From NCBI GenBank assembly GCA_903835185.1, contig CAILLX010000137.1:1-39843 (forward strand): 39,843 nt of DNA. Reading direction: 5' to 3'. Below the pieces are notes generated by a model that made no database searches, was not told the DNA's origin, and was given only the letters and a program-made list of their open reading frames with translations. This DNA is from an uncultured bacterium (GTDB taxonomy: Bacteria > Cyanobacteriota > Vampirovibrionia > Obscuribacterales > Obscuribacteraceae). Within the stretch, counting starts at the first letter, position 1. The number at the start of each line of letters is the position of its first letter. Of the stretch, positions 32,375 to 39,843 are shown one piece after another. A program made the translations under genes and the position numbers.

Positions 32375-33193
32375 ATGCGTCGGCTCATCTCTTGGGTACC
32401 CCTTTTTATTGTTTTGGCTCTTGTGCTCCCGGCCCATGCTGCTTTTGATCAGTTGCATTTGCAGCTTTCTGCCGAGCTGAAGAAATATGTGGACAGTGCC
32501 GGCGTTCACTATTGCCTGTGGCATGAACATCCAGAATGGCTGAATCAGTACCTGGCGGACTTGGCAGCAATCTCTCCAGATGAGTATGGCAAGTTTTCTG
32601 AAAGCGAGAAAAAGGCATTATGGATTAACGCCTACAACGCCATCATAATCAAAATTGTCATTGACCATTACCCGATTCACGGGCAAAAAACATACTATCC
32701 TTCTGACAGTGCTCGCCAGATTCCGAGCCTCTGGGAAGCTTACCGCTTTAGAGTGGCGGGTCAGGACGTCAATCTTTACGACATTGAGCATAAGGTTATC
32801 CGCAAAGAGTTTAAGGATCCACGTATGCATTTTGCTGTGGTTTGTGCTGCCCGTGGCTGTCCCTGCTTGATGACTTCTGCTTATACTGCCGCCACTTTGG
32901 AAAGGGATCTGGATAAAGCTGCCTGGCAATTCATGACTGATCCCAGCCATGTCAGGTTTGACAGAGAGCACAAAGTGGTGCAGGTCTCCAGGCTCTTTCA
33001 ATGGTTCCCGCTTGATTTTAATGTGACTCCACAGACAAGCGCAGCTCTGCCGCCAAGCGACGATGAAGTTGTCCTGGCTTATGTTTTGAGCTATGCAGGT
33101 AGGGAGATTCAAAAAGAATTTGCCGATCCCAAGCTGGTGCGTGTGATTTATATGCCGTACAACTGGTCGTTAAATGATGCAGATGAGAAGTAG
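32375..33193 (+). CDS. Secreted DUF547 protein
   Basis: A 272 aa DUF547 family protein. The ATG at 32375 has GAGGAA seven bases upstream and starts a signal peptide (MRRLISWVPLFIVLALVLPAHA, cleaved before AFDQL). The DUF547 core is clear: SEKKALWINAYNAIIIKIVIDHYP (about 85-110), the LYDIEHKVIRKEFKDPRMHFAVVCAARGCPCL block with its conserved Cys and His, then LFQWFPLDF and the SYAGREI end. The domain's biochemical role is unknown, although its conserved Cys and His suggest an enzyme. The open frame extends 49 codons upstream, but this crosses the transketolase terminator and is rejected. It is likely transcribed alone. Confidence 0.88.
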   Translation: MRRLISWVPLFIVLALVLPAHAAFDQLHLQLSAELKKYVDSAGVHYCLWHEHPEWLNQYLADLAAISPDEYGKFSESEKKALWINAYNAIIIKIVIDHYPIHGQKTYYPSDSARQIPSLWEAYRFRVAGQDVNLYDIEHKVIRKEFKDPRMHFAVVCAARGCPCLMTSAYTAATLERDLDKAAWQFMTDPSHVRFDREHKVVQVSRLFQWFPLDFNVTPQTSAALPPSDDEVVLAYVLSYAGREIQKEFADPKLVRVIYMPYNWSLNDADEK

Positions 33194-33363
33194 ATAGTAA
33201 GTATTCGGCGCTCCAAAAAGTAGCCATAGAGCAACGTTTCAATTGATTCTACTGTCCGATTGCTTGCCAAACTGCCACCGCCAGAAGTGCCACATGAAGA
33301 GAGCATCTGCTGCTAGCTTCTGCAGTGACTGTTGTCAATTTGAGCAATCTGTGACCGCAGAAG

Positions 33364-34518
33364 CTAATGTGAGCTGTCAACTCTCTGCTGAAGTCCTTCT
33401 ACTAAGAAATTGGCTGCCAGAGCTTGTCGTAAGCTGATGCCAATAGAGGGGGCTGGATCTGGCAGCATGTTGCCAAAAGCCAGAACTGCATTGTTGTCAA
33501 AATGTCCAACCAGGTGTAGCACCTGCCCTCGTCCAAAGGCAAAAACTACAGCCAGGATGCCTGCACGATCAGGGTCCTCGCTAGCAAGGGTGCGACTGCG
33601 TGCCAGTATCCGCACACTTGGATTCAAGACTTTAACCATCTGACTGCCGTCGTCAAGTTTCCAGCCTGATGAGCGAACTGCCCCGGCAAAGAGTATCGGA
33701 TCTGGGTCAGTGACTGTGGCATCCACTACTTTGTTGGCTGTTTTGCCACCATTCCAGGCTATGTAGCCGGGAAAACATCTTTCGACAAGGTTGCTTACAG
33801 TCCAGTCTGTGCTGATTAGGAAACCGCCGCGAGCTACAAAGTCGCGCACCTTCTGGTAAGAATCATTGGGAATTTTGCCGGCACAGTTGACCACTAGAAC
33901 ACGTACATCATCGAGCGGAACATCTGACAACTTGCCGCTTTTCACTGTTGTGTGCCTTACCCCGAATGAATGTAGAGTATGGTCAGCATTGTCCCACTGT
34001 CCCTTAATCTCCAGGACATGCATAGGGTCCATTGTGGAGGTAGTGAGGGCAAACTGTGGATGTGTCTTCTCCAGCCAGTTGCGAAAAACGCTTGGGGCAA
34101 CTGCCCGAGCTGCCTCCAGCTGATAAAAGAATCCGCCTGTCCCAGGCGCAGCGGCTGATCCGTTGAGAAAGTTAGCTGGCGGCCCTGATGTTCCCCATCT
34201 GCTTACAGTAGCTTCTAGCGGAGCGTGTTCTGCCTTTGGCTTAACTTGAAAAACTGTCTGGTCGGCAGTGTCTGGTTGTTGACTACCTTCTGATTGTGAC
34301 TCCTCTCGTATCTGGTGATTGTGCCTGCTTATAGGCGGAGCTGGACGCGGTACAGAGCCTGCCTGTTGTAAGTCATCTTCAATCCAGTCAGAGCACAGCG
34401 CTGGTAATGTTGAACTTAAGGTGAAAAGACAAACAAAGAAGAAAAAGGCAGTTGCCTGCCGTCGGGACTCTGCCGTCGTTGAGTATTGGTTTGCAGGATA
34501 GAAGATGGAGAGTTTCAC
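33364..34518 (-). CDS. Secreted protein with an amidotransferase-fold-like domain
   Basis: A protein of about 384 aa from a GTG at 34518; the open frame continues to 34683 but that part looks non-coding. A hydrophobic run (ATAFFFFVCLFTLSSTLPALCS) preceded by RR suggests a signal peptide. The next 90 residues are polar and Pro-rich. From about residue 190 the order MHVLEIKGQWDN, DVRVLVVNCAGKIPNDSYQKVRDFVARGGFLISTDW resembles the Rossmann-like fold of class I amidotransferase/DUF4159-type proteins. A late GILAVVFAFGRGQVLHLVGHF strand pair fits the same fold. No catalytic triad can be assigned. The start has no ribosome site, so the N-terminus is uncertain. It lies downstream of the aminopeptidase gene on the same strand and may be co-transcribed. 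Confidence 0.6.
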   Translation of the reverse strand: MKLSIFYPANQYSTTAESRRQATAFFFFVCLFTLSSTLPALCSDWIEDDLQQAGSVPRPAPPISRHNHQIREESQSEGSQQPDTADQTVFQVKPKAEHAPLEATVSRWGTSGPPANFLNGSAAAPGTGGFFYQLEAARAVAPSVFRNWLEKTHPQFALTTSTMDPMHVLEIKGQWDNADHTLHSFGVRHTTVKSGKLSDVPLDDVRVLVVNCAGKIPNDSYQKVRDFVARGGFLISTDWTVSNLVERCFPGYIAWNGGKTANKVVDATVTDPDPILFAGAVRSSGWKLDDGSQMVKVLNPSVRILARSRTLASEDPDRAGILAVVFAFGRGQVLHLVGHFDNNAVLAFGNMLPDPAPSIGISLRQALAANFLVEGLQQRVDSSH

Positions 34519-34775
34519 AAAGTCGATGACGCAAGGGGTGAACTCTGGGTTCCTAAAAAGTCTAGCTAATACGCCGGCGCACTTTCTGGCAATTATCCGC
34601 TGTTGTTGCAACAAAGAATGCTCGTTTTGGGAGCCGCTGTCAAGGCTGCAAGTATATAGATTCGATATGCGGTGCATAGCCATTTGGTGCGCACTAAGTA
34701 TTCGGAAGGTCGAGAAGGTATATCTTGTGTATATTTATACCTGTGTTCGGATTGCTTTTGGCATCTCTTTTGTTT

Positions 34776-37592
34776 TCATTGCAACTTTTTCAGCCAATTT
34801 CTCATCGCAGCACTTCTACTAGTTCTAAACCGAACCAGGATATGCACCCGTTCAAGCAGGCGAGCAACTGTCTGTTCACCGGATGGCAGCCGGTGGCAGG
34901 CAAAGAACGATTGCAGATCCTGCTCATCGCCTGCAGTATCCAGTGAACTTGCAGCACGCATGATTCGCGGCACCATATTCTGTGGCAATTTTACAGTTAG
35001 CTCGCTCCAGTGAGCCTTAATGAACTGCCAGGTCAGCTCTTTGCTTGCATCGCTCATTAGCAATTCAGACAGAAGGTGTGGTGCATCCTGACTCCTGACC
35101 TGGTCACTAAGAGACAGCTGAAGAGTGTCCTTAATCTGCTCTGGCTGGCGGAACAAAGCAAGAGCCAGAAGGTTGCGCTGCTCACCTTCGGGTGTTTTTG
35201 CATCTTGCCAGAGATGCTTTATGCTCTTGTACTCACTTTCGCCACCGTTGTAAGCGACAATATTGGTTATAGCTTCAAGAAGATTAGGCGATATTGCCTC
35301 CACCTTAGCTGCCTCTTTATGGTGCCCTGATGAGTCACTGCTGTACTTCTTCCCTCTGACCGGTACACCAGGCTTGACTGTGTGGCGTTTATCGGCATCG
35401 GGCGTGACTGCCGGCTTCTGTGTGACAGTGCTCGACATGTGGCAACTGAAAAGCTGGCGCGCCCTGGCTATAGTTGGCTTATCCTGTCCAATTGTACCTA
35501 ATGTTTCCAATACTTCCGCTCTCAGCAGATGTGTGGAGTCGCTCTCGCCGGGCTGAGCATCCCAGCCCAGGCGTTTATGAATAGCGGACAGACGATCCTT
35601 AATCAACTTCTCAAAACCAGTCCGGCAGCTTTTGTCGACAAAGTTGTTCAACTGGTCGAACTGCTCTAGAAGTGTTTCGCACACTGCTGGGTCTGGCTCG
35701 CACTGGTAGCTATCTGTCAACTGTAGATAGTTGCCGATAGGCAGATCTCCTGCCAGAGTCAGCGCCCAGAGGTCGGAAAGTAGCCCTAGCCGCTCGGCAG
35801 GTGACAGAGCCGACTCGATTAGTGGCGCCAGCCGGTGCAGCATTGCGTCAGTATAACGAACCCGATAAAAACCGTCGGCGCCTGCGTTGGCAATAAACAC
35901 AGCGTTTCCCAGGCTGACAGCGCAAGCAACCTGGTGTGGAGCCGATGACTTTAGCAGTTGTACTGATTGCTGGCTTGGTTTGTTTAGAACCTTTATCGCT
36001 AGTGGCACATTCCAGCTGCCTGCTTCCTGATTTGCTCGGTTGCTTCGCGCAACTTCATCGCCGGTGGTATCAAGGAGAAAGCGTTTCTGTGAAAGGTTTA
36101 TACTTCTGCCTTCTGCTGTTGCTGTAATCAACGGATATCCTGGCTGGTAAACCCAGTTGTGCATTAATTCAGGGATAGATGAGTGCGAAACTGCTCCAAT
36201 TGCTTCCCAGAGATTCTCAGTGGTGGCATTGCTGTACCGGTACTGTTTGATGTACCTCTGTACTCCGGCAGCAAAGATCTTCTCACCCACATAACGTTCG
36301 AGCATGCGGAGCACAGACGCTCCTTTTGAGTAAGTGATTTCGTTAAACATCTCATTTATCTGCTGTGGGTTTTCCACCTTGAAATGAATTGGTTCTGTCG
36401 ACTGCAAAGAGTCCGTACTTAGTGCCAGAGAGCGGGAGAGACCAAATTCATCCCAGCAATGCCAGGCAGGCATGAGGTGATCTGTTGCCTTGACAGACAT
36501 CCAGGTGGCAAAAGCTTCATTGAGCCAGAGATCGTCCCACCATTGCATAGTGACAAGATCACCGAACCAGAGATGGGCCATCTCATGGGCTACTACGCCG
36601 GCAACACGCTGCAGAGTTGCAGTGGAGCTGCCTGTCGGCTCGGCAAGGAGTGCACTCTCTCTAAAAGTGATAGCTCCAAGATTCTCCATAGCACCAGCTT
36701 CAAAATCAGGTAGAGCTATGAGATCAAGTTTACTGGCAGGGTAAGGCGTGCCAAAGTATGAGGTGTAATACGGCAGCAGCTGGGCGGCAATCTTTCCTGC
36801 ATACAATCCCAGTTTAGACTTGCCCGGGCGGGTCCAGACACGAATCGGTACAGAGCCAACTTTAAATGGTGCAGTTGACTCGAGATGACCGATAATAAGC
36901 GCCACCAGATAAGTCGACATCTTAGGAGATTGAGCAAAAACAACCACTTTCTTGCCAGAAGAAGGATCAATCTTCTCGCTGGCGACAGACGCGTTTGATA
37001 AGGCAACCAGATCCGGCGGTATAACGGCTGTAATCTGATACGCTGCCTTGTAATGCGGTTCATCAAAGCAAGGGAACATGCGCCGTGCATCTGTTGGTTC
37101 CATCTGGGTGGCAGCCAGAGGTTGCTTTATCCCGTGATCATCTTTGTAAGTGGAGCGATAAAAGCCGCGCAGTTTGTCGTTAAGAGCTCCATTAAAGCTT
37201 ATTCTGAGCTCGTATTGTCCAGGCTTGAGCGGCTGGTCAAAAGAGAGTTTGGCTTGCTCGCTCTCTTTTGCCAGTGTAATGTGTGCAGACCGGGGCTGCT
37301 TGTTTTCTGGTCCTACAATTGATGCAGATGTAAGATTCAGATCGACAGCATTTAGGACAATCTTGCTGGTCTGTTGTCGGGCAGAAAGCAATATAGATTC
37401 TTCCCCTTGAAAGGTTGATCTCTCAAGATCTGGCTCAATGCGCAAACGGTAAATTGAAGGTGTTGCCAGGGAAGGCAAACGGTAGCTGATTGCGCCACCG
37501 CTACAAGTGCCGTTATGAGCATGCATAGAGCAGGCAGTGAGAGCAGTGAGGCAGGCAAGAGCTAGAATCCAGCTGAAGATACTGGTGCGCAT
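34776..37592 (-). CDS. M1 family metallo-aminopeptidase, lipoprotein
   Basis: A 938 aa zinc aminopeptidase removing N-terminal residues from peptides. The N-terminus MRTSIFSWILALACLTALTAC with lipobox LTAC marks a lipoprotein anchored outside the cytoplasm. The exopeptidase motif GAMEN is at 300-304. The zinc site HEMAH (336-340) is followed 18 residues later by the third ligand Glu359 in WLNEAF, and the order is typical for M1. The N-terminal beta domain begins near YRLPSLATPSIYRLRIEPDL, and an ERAP1-like helical C-terminal half makes up the rest. A polar, basic insert (KRHTVKPGVPVRGKKYSSDS) near residue 750 is not usual. The ATG overlaps the stop of scpB (TAATG), so translation is coupled. 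This pairing with a CoA enzyme is unusual. Confidence 0.95.
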   Translation of the reverse strand: MRTSIFSWILALACLTALTACSMHAHNGTCSGGAISYRLPSLATPSIYRLRIEPDLERSTFQGEESILLSARQQTSKIVLNAVDLNLTSASIVGPENKQPRSAHITLAKESEQAKLSFDQPLKPGQYELRISFNGALNDKLRGFYRSTYKDDHGIKQPLAATQMEPTDARRMFPCFDEPHYKAAYQITAVIPPDLVALSNASVASEKIDPSSGKKVVVFAQSPKMSTYLVALIIGHLESTAPFKVGSVPIRVWTRPGKSKLGLYAGKIAAQLLPYYTSYFGTPYPASKLDLIALPDFEAGAMENLGAITFRESALLAEPTGSSTATLQRVAGVVAHEMAHLWFGDLVTMQWWDDLWLNEAFATWMSVKATDHLMPAWHCWDEFGLSRSLALSTDSLQSTEPIHFKVENPQQINEMFNEITYSKGASVLRMLERYVGEKIFAAGVQRYIKQYRYSNATTENLWEAIGAVSHSSIPELMHNWVYQPGYPLITATAEGRSINLSQKRFLLDTTGDEVARSNRANQEAGSWNVPLAIKVLNKPSQQSVQLLKSSAPHQVACAVSLGNAVFIANAGADGFYRVRYTDAMLHRLAPLIESALSPAERLGLLSDLWALTLAGDLPIGNYLQLTDSYQCEPDPAVCETLLEQFDQLNNFVDKSCRTGFEKLIKDRLSAIHKRLGWDAQPGESDSTHLLRAEVLETLGTIGQDKPTIARARQLFSCHMSSTVTQKPAVTPDADKRHTVKPGVPVRGKKYSSDSSGHHKEAAKVEAISPNLLEAITNIVAYNGGESEYKSIKHLWQDAKTPEGEQRNLLALALFRQPEQIKDTLQLSLSDQVRSQDAPHLLSELLMSDASKELTWQFIKAHWSELTVKLPQNMVPRIMRAASSLDTAGDEQDLQSFFACHRLPSGEQTVARLLERVHILVRFRTSRSAAMRNWLKKLQ

Positions 37593-38377
37593 TACTCTCC
37601 AGTGAAAACTGGTGGGCGTTTCTCCACAAAAGCTTTTATACCTTCAGTATAGTCGTGACTGTCATAAATCTTGCGTCGCAGCCCTTGAATGAGCTCGAAA
37701 GTTTCGGGAGAGAGCGGATGAGCTCCAGATAAGAGACGGAACTGCTCTTTAATTACAGCTATGCATAGTGCCGAACGGGAAGCCATTGTCTCAGCAAGGT
37801 TGAGAGTAAAGGATTCTATCTGCTCGCTGTCCACTAAATGGTTGATGATGCCGACGCGATCTGCTCGCTCTGCTGTGATCGGCTCGGCGGTGAAGAACAT
37901 CTCTTTGGCTACAGTCAGAGGAAGGCGATTGAGGAAATGCATCACTCCTGTTGCGTTATAAGGCAGTCCCAGCTTGGCTGGAGTAATGGCGAAACTTGAA
38001 GTGTGATCTCCGACGACCAGATCGCAAGTGAGAACGAGGTCTACCCCGCCGCCCCATACTGTGCCCTGGATCATCGCTATGACTGCTCCCGGATAGGTCT
38101 CCACACAGCGAAGCAGCCTCTCGATGGCGTCGTAATAACCGAGCGGATCGCGGCGACTCTTTGGCAACTCAGTGACATCGTGTCCCGAACACCAAACGCG
38201 GGCATTTTTGCCTGCTCTTATTATGACAACAGGAATGGCGCTTGCTCGAAGTGTTTCCAACTCTTTGATGAGCTGCTCCATCAAAGCTGTGGAAAGAGCG
38301 TTGCGCTTGGCTTCATTGTGAAGCGTCAGTATGCCTATTTTGTTGTGTCTTTCAACTACTACTAAATCCTCAGCCAT
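37592..38377 (-). CDS. scpB: Methylmalonyl-CoA decarboxylase (crotonase family)
   Basis: A 261 aa enzyme that likely decarboxylates methylmalonyl-CoA to propionyl-CoA. It has the same length as E. coli ScpB/YgfG. The key residues fall at the same positions: His66 in SGHD, Gly110 in VWGGG, and Tyr140 in GLPYN. Other shared blocks are the ELPKSRRDPLGYYD stretch, FAITPAKLGLPYNATG, EPITAERADRVGIINHLV, and the EGIKAFVEKRPPVFTG end. The ATG at 38377 gives this alignment; an in-frame start at 38440 would add 21 residues and is rejected. In E. coli it belongs to the sbm operon of succinate-to-propionate conversion, but no mutase gene is here. Its stop overlaps the aminopeptidase start. An inverted repeat lies 45 bases upstream. 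Confidence 0.88.
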   Translation of the reverse strand: MAEDLVVVERHNKIGILTLHNEAKRNALSTALMEQLIKELETLRASAIPVVIIRAGKNARVWCSGHDVTELPKSRRDPLGYYDAIERLLRCVETYPGAVIAMIQGTVWGGGVDLVLTCDLVVGDHTSSFAITPAKLGLPYNATGVMHFLNRLPLTVAKEMFFTAEPITAERADRVGIINHLVDSEQIESFTLNLAETMASRSALCIAVIKEQFRLLSGAHPLSPETFELIQGLRRKIYDSHDYTEGIKAFVEKRPPVFTGE

Positions 38378-38422
38378 GCATACCCCCAGAGTTGACTCCA
38401 CAGATTCCACTTTTGCTTTCAC

Positions 38423-38450
38423 ACAGATCCTCTTACTCAAAAGGATCTGT
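38423..38450. promoter_or_regulatory. Inverted repeat upstream of scpB
   Basis: ACAGATCCT (38423-38431) and AGGATCTGT (38442-38450) are a perfect 9-base inverted repeat with a 10-base centre. It lies 46-73 bases before the leftward scpB start. The position fits an operator or a leader hairpin; no T-run is present on either side. Confidence 0.45.
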
Positions 38451-38507
38451 TGATCTTAGTAAATGATAATTGAGAATGGGGCTATTGTGCGCTGCATTGT
38501 TGGATCT

Positions 38508-38592
38508 CTGGCTGGTCTGCCTGCCCCGCAACGCAGTGCGGTTTGCCTGGGGCGTGGGCATCCCGCCCGTGCGATCTCCCCGGGGGAGCCAG
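38508..38592. repeat. GC-rich palindromic element, possibly a second REP type
   Basis: Ends CTGGCT (38508-38513) and AGCCAG (38587-38592) are inverse. Inside are a CCGCA/TGCGG hairpin (38526-38541) and a GGGC..GGG/CCC..GCCC hairpin (38550-38568), then CCCCGGGGG. Only one copy is seen in this window. Its sequence is unlike the GTAGGGGCG family. Confidence 0.5.
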
Positions 38593-38805
38593 CTAAGTTG
38601 CTTTTCGTATTCTTACGCAGATGACAAGTGAAATTTAAGCTCTGGTGTAGTTGTTTGTGTTTACAATGGGCACATTCAGAGTATCTTCCTAACAGGAGTG
38701 GCATTTCAGTCAAGATCGACAGTTTTATCACCAGGGGCTAGCCGCAGCGGTGGCTCTTCATAAGGCAAGTACTAAGGCAATTCCAGGAAATAGAGGGTCA
38801 AGAAG

Positions 38806-39417
38806 ATGACCGGACCGGTTGAGAGGGTTATTAGCAATAAGGCTGCTGACAAGGTCTCGGAAGCTAACCAGAAGCCGCCTGATGCTGCTCAGTCTATGCA
38901 GGAAGTGGTTGCCCAGGTGCCTCCTCAACAACAGATGTCAATCATTGCTGATGCCCGTGGAGCCAACCGACCGGTGCCTAAGGAGATTGCTGGCAAACAG
39001 GATGCACAAGTGGTCAATCCGGCACGAGATGTCCCAGCCACTACTGGCGCTCCGGTGACAGTCAACTATGAATCAACGAAGGTGCTGACTTATGACAAAG
39101 CACCAGTTGGAACTACGGTCGGAAACGATACCAAGGGTACAATCACAAAAACTGTAAGTGTTGAGGCTCAGTCCATACCAGCAGCTGTTGGAATAACAGA
39201 TAATGCACCTGCTCAGGTGCCGGTTGTTGCTGACAGGGGCTTCGACAAACCGCAAGATCAACCGGTTGATTCTGATTCGCATGCAGCTCTTAGCACCTGG
39301 GATAGGTTTGTGCAGAACATAGCTAAACGTGTCGGACCTGAAGTGGCATCATTTTTTGTTGGACTGAGATCCAACCAGACAGGCGAAGACGAACTTGACC
39401 CCCGCAAGGAAGCATAG
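38806..39417 (+). CDS. Disordered Pro/Ala/Val-rich protein of unknown function
   Basis: A 203 aa protein without recognised domains. AGAGGG lies about ten bases before the ATG. Residues 1-150 are rich in Pro, Ala, Val, Gln and Asp, with no stable core and no hydrophobic segment. Only the last 50 residues (LSTWDRFVQNIAKRVGPEVASFFVGLR) could form helices. There is no signal peptide. It may be a flexible adaptor or be exported by another route. Low complexity makes family assignment by eye impossible. Confidence 0.55.
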   Translation: MTGPVERVISNKAADKVSEANQKPPDAAQSMQEVVAQVPPQQQMSIIADARGANRPVPKEIAGKQDAQVVNPARDVPATTGAPVTVNYESTKVLTYDKAPVGTTVGNDTKGTITKTVSVEAQSIPAAVGITDNAPAQVPVVADRGFDKPQDQPVDSDSHAALSTWDRFVQNIAKRVGPEVASFFVGLRSNQTGEDELDPRKEA

Positions 39418-39469
39418 CTGGCGGTTGTTGACTGGAAAGTCTGCGAGCTGGAGATGCAGTCGCAGTGTC

Positions 39470-39483
39470 TGCGCCTATAGGCG
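39470..39483. repeat. 14-base perfect palindrome
   Basis: GCGCCTATAGGCGC lies about 50 bases after the disordered-protein stop. It has no loop or T-run, so a protein-binding site is as likely as a hairpin. Confidence 0.35.
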
Positions 39484-39513
39484 CAACTGGCTTTTGGCAA
39501 TGTCGGCAAGTAA

Positions 39514-39723
39514 ATGTCGCTGCGCAACAACATACTTGGCATGCCTGTCGGTGGCTTTGGCATTGAAGTGTCCATAGCAAGCAGCCTTCTCAATCCGCTC
39601 TCCGTAGTAACCAATGCCCTTCGTATTATCGATTTGCCTGCTAGAAGCAAGAACCTTAATCTGGTAGTGGAGAACGATCCAGCTGTGCCGACAGCGTTGT
39701 TAGGGGGGTTGTCCCGTTTTTAG
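39514..39723 (+). CDS. Possible small protein of unknown function
   Basis: A 69 aa frame with a plausible amphipathic composition (MSLRNNILGMPVGGFGIEVS, then LLNPLSVVTNALRIIDL). No ribosome site is seen, and no family is recognised. The opposite-strand frame here mirrors the neighbouring gene. The evidence is weak. Confidence 0.3.
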   Translation: MSLRNNILGMPVGGFGIEVSIASSLLNPLSVVTNALRIIDLPARSKNLNLVVENDPAVPTALLGGLSRF

Positions 39724-39843
39724 TTGAAATTGGCAATCCCTGTCTTGGTGCGGATTTGAACTGAGTGTATCATGCTGCTTGTTTTGTTTTGTTGATTTTT
39801 TTGGGATTTAATTTTGTTGTTTTGCTGTTGAATATTTGGTCCG
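39724..39843. other. T-rich tail at the window end
   Basis: From about 39775 the plus strand is strongly T-rich with GTT/TTTG repeats. A weak GGG/CCC hairpin with following T's occurs at about 39704-39720 and could end transcription of the preceding frame. No gene is visible. Confidence 0.3.

Noticed and set aside
34519-34683. N-terminal extension of the secreted amidotransferase-like protein
   Set aside because: It would place 55 polar residues before the signal peptide and has no ribosome site; the sequence looks non-coding.
39258-39650. 130-codon minus-strand frame
   Set aside because: It is antisense to the disordered-protein gene, Ser-rich, and has no ribosome site or motif.

Overview
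The window reads as a chromosomal stretch of a free-living Gram-negative-type bacterium with roughly balanced base composition. It combines a Kdp potassium system with tiny KdpF-type subunits, a GTP-type PEP carboxykinase, an animal-type (about 620 aa) transketolase, lipoprotein and Sec signal peptides, and many dispersed GTAGGGGCG palindromes. My best guess is a non-photosynthetic cyanobacterial relative (Vampirovibrionia/Melainabacteria, Obscuribacterales-like). This is an inference from gene content and style, since no rRNA is present. No tRNA, rRNA, CRISPR array, transposase or phage gene was seen.

Layout. 1-2.4 kb: a left-truncated DUF6088/AbiEi-like winged-helix regulator with an inverted-repeat operator candidate, then a large orphan protein with a ParB-like DGNHR motif. 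2.5-6.8 kb: a secreted LpqC/PHB-depolymerase-like esterase, then a compact molybdenum cofactor operon moaD-moaE-moaA-moeA with overlapping stop/start codons. 6.9-16.6 kb: the kdp locus. It consists of a KdpD-like histidine kinase without the KdpD N-terminus, kdpE, a hairpin-rich leader, a possible 16-codon leader peptide, a 27-codon membrane ORF, kdpF, kdpA, a palindrome-filled gap, kdpB, kdpC, and a second KdpD that has the sensor domains but no kinase domain. 17-20.2 kb: mgtE (Mg2+) convergent with a CPA1 Na+/H+ antiporter, so 7-20 kb is a cation-homeostasis block. A MITE-like element sits just upstream of the antiporter.

20.5-32.2 kb: central metabolism. PEP carboxykinase (GTP), fused 5-oxoprolinase, a secreted orphan, an OYE/YqjM-type ene-reductase, two orphan ORFs and transketolase, which ends at a clear intrinsic terminator. 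32.3-39.8 kb: a secreted DUF547 protein, then a leftward group of methylmalonyl-CoA decarboxylase (scpB), a lipoprotein M1 aminopeptidase joined to it by a TAATG overlap, and a secreted amidotransferase-fold-like protein. The window ends with a disordered orphan protein and a T-rich tail.

Working together: Kdp, MgtE and the antiporter handle K+, Mg2+ and Na+/H+. The mo genes make molybdopterin for enzymes not encoded here. PckG and transketolase serve gluconeogenesis and pentose phosphate flux. Oxoprolinase, aminopeptidase and ScpB feed amino-acid, peptide and propionate/succinate carbon into the centre. The most unusual structure is the kdp locus: a split, partly duplicated KdpD, a structured leader and an interrupted kdpA-kdpB junction. 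No wholly new multi-gene system is evident.
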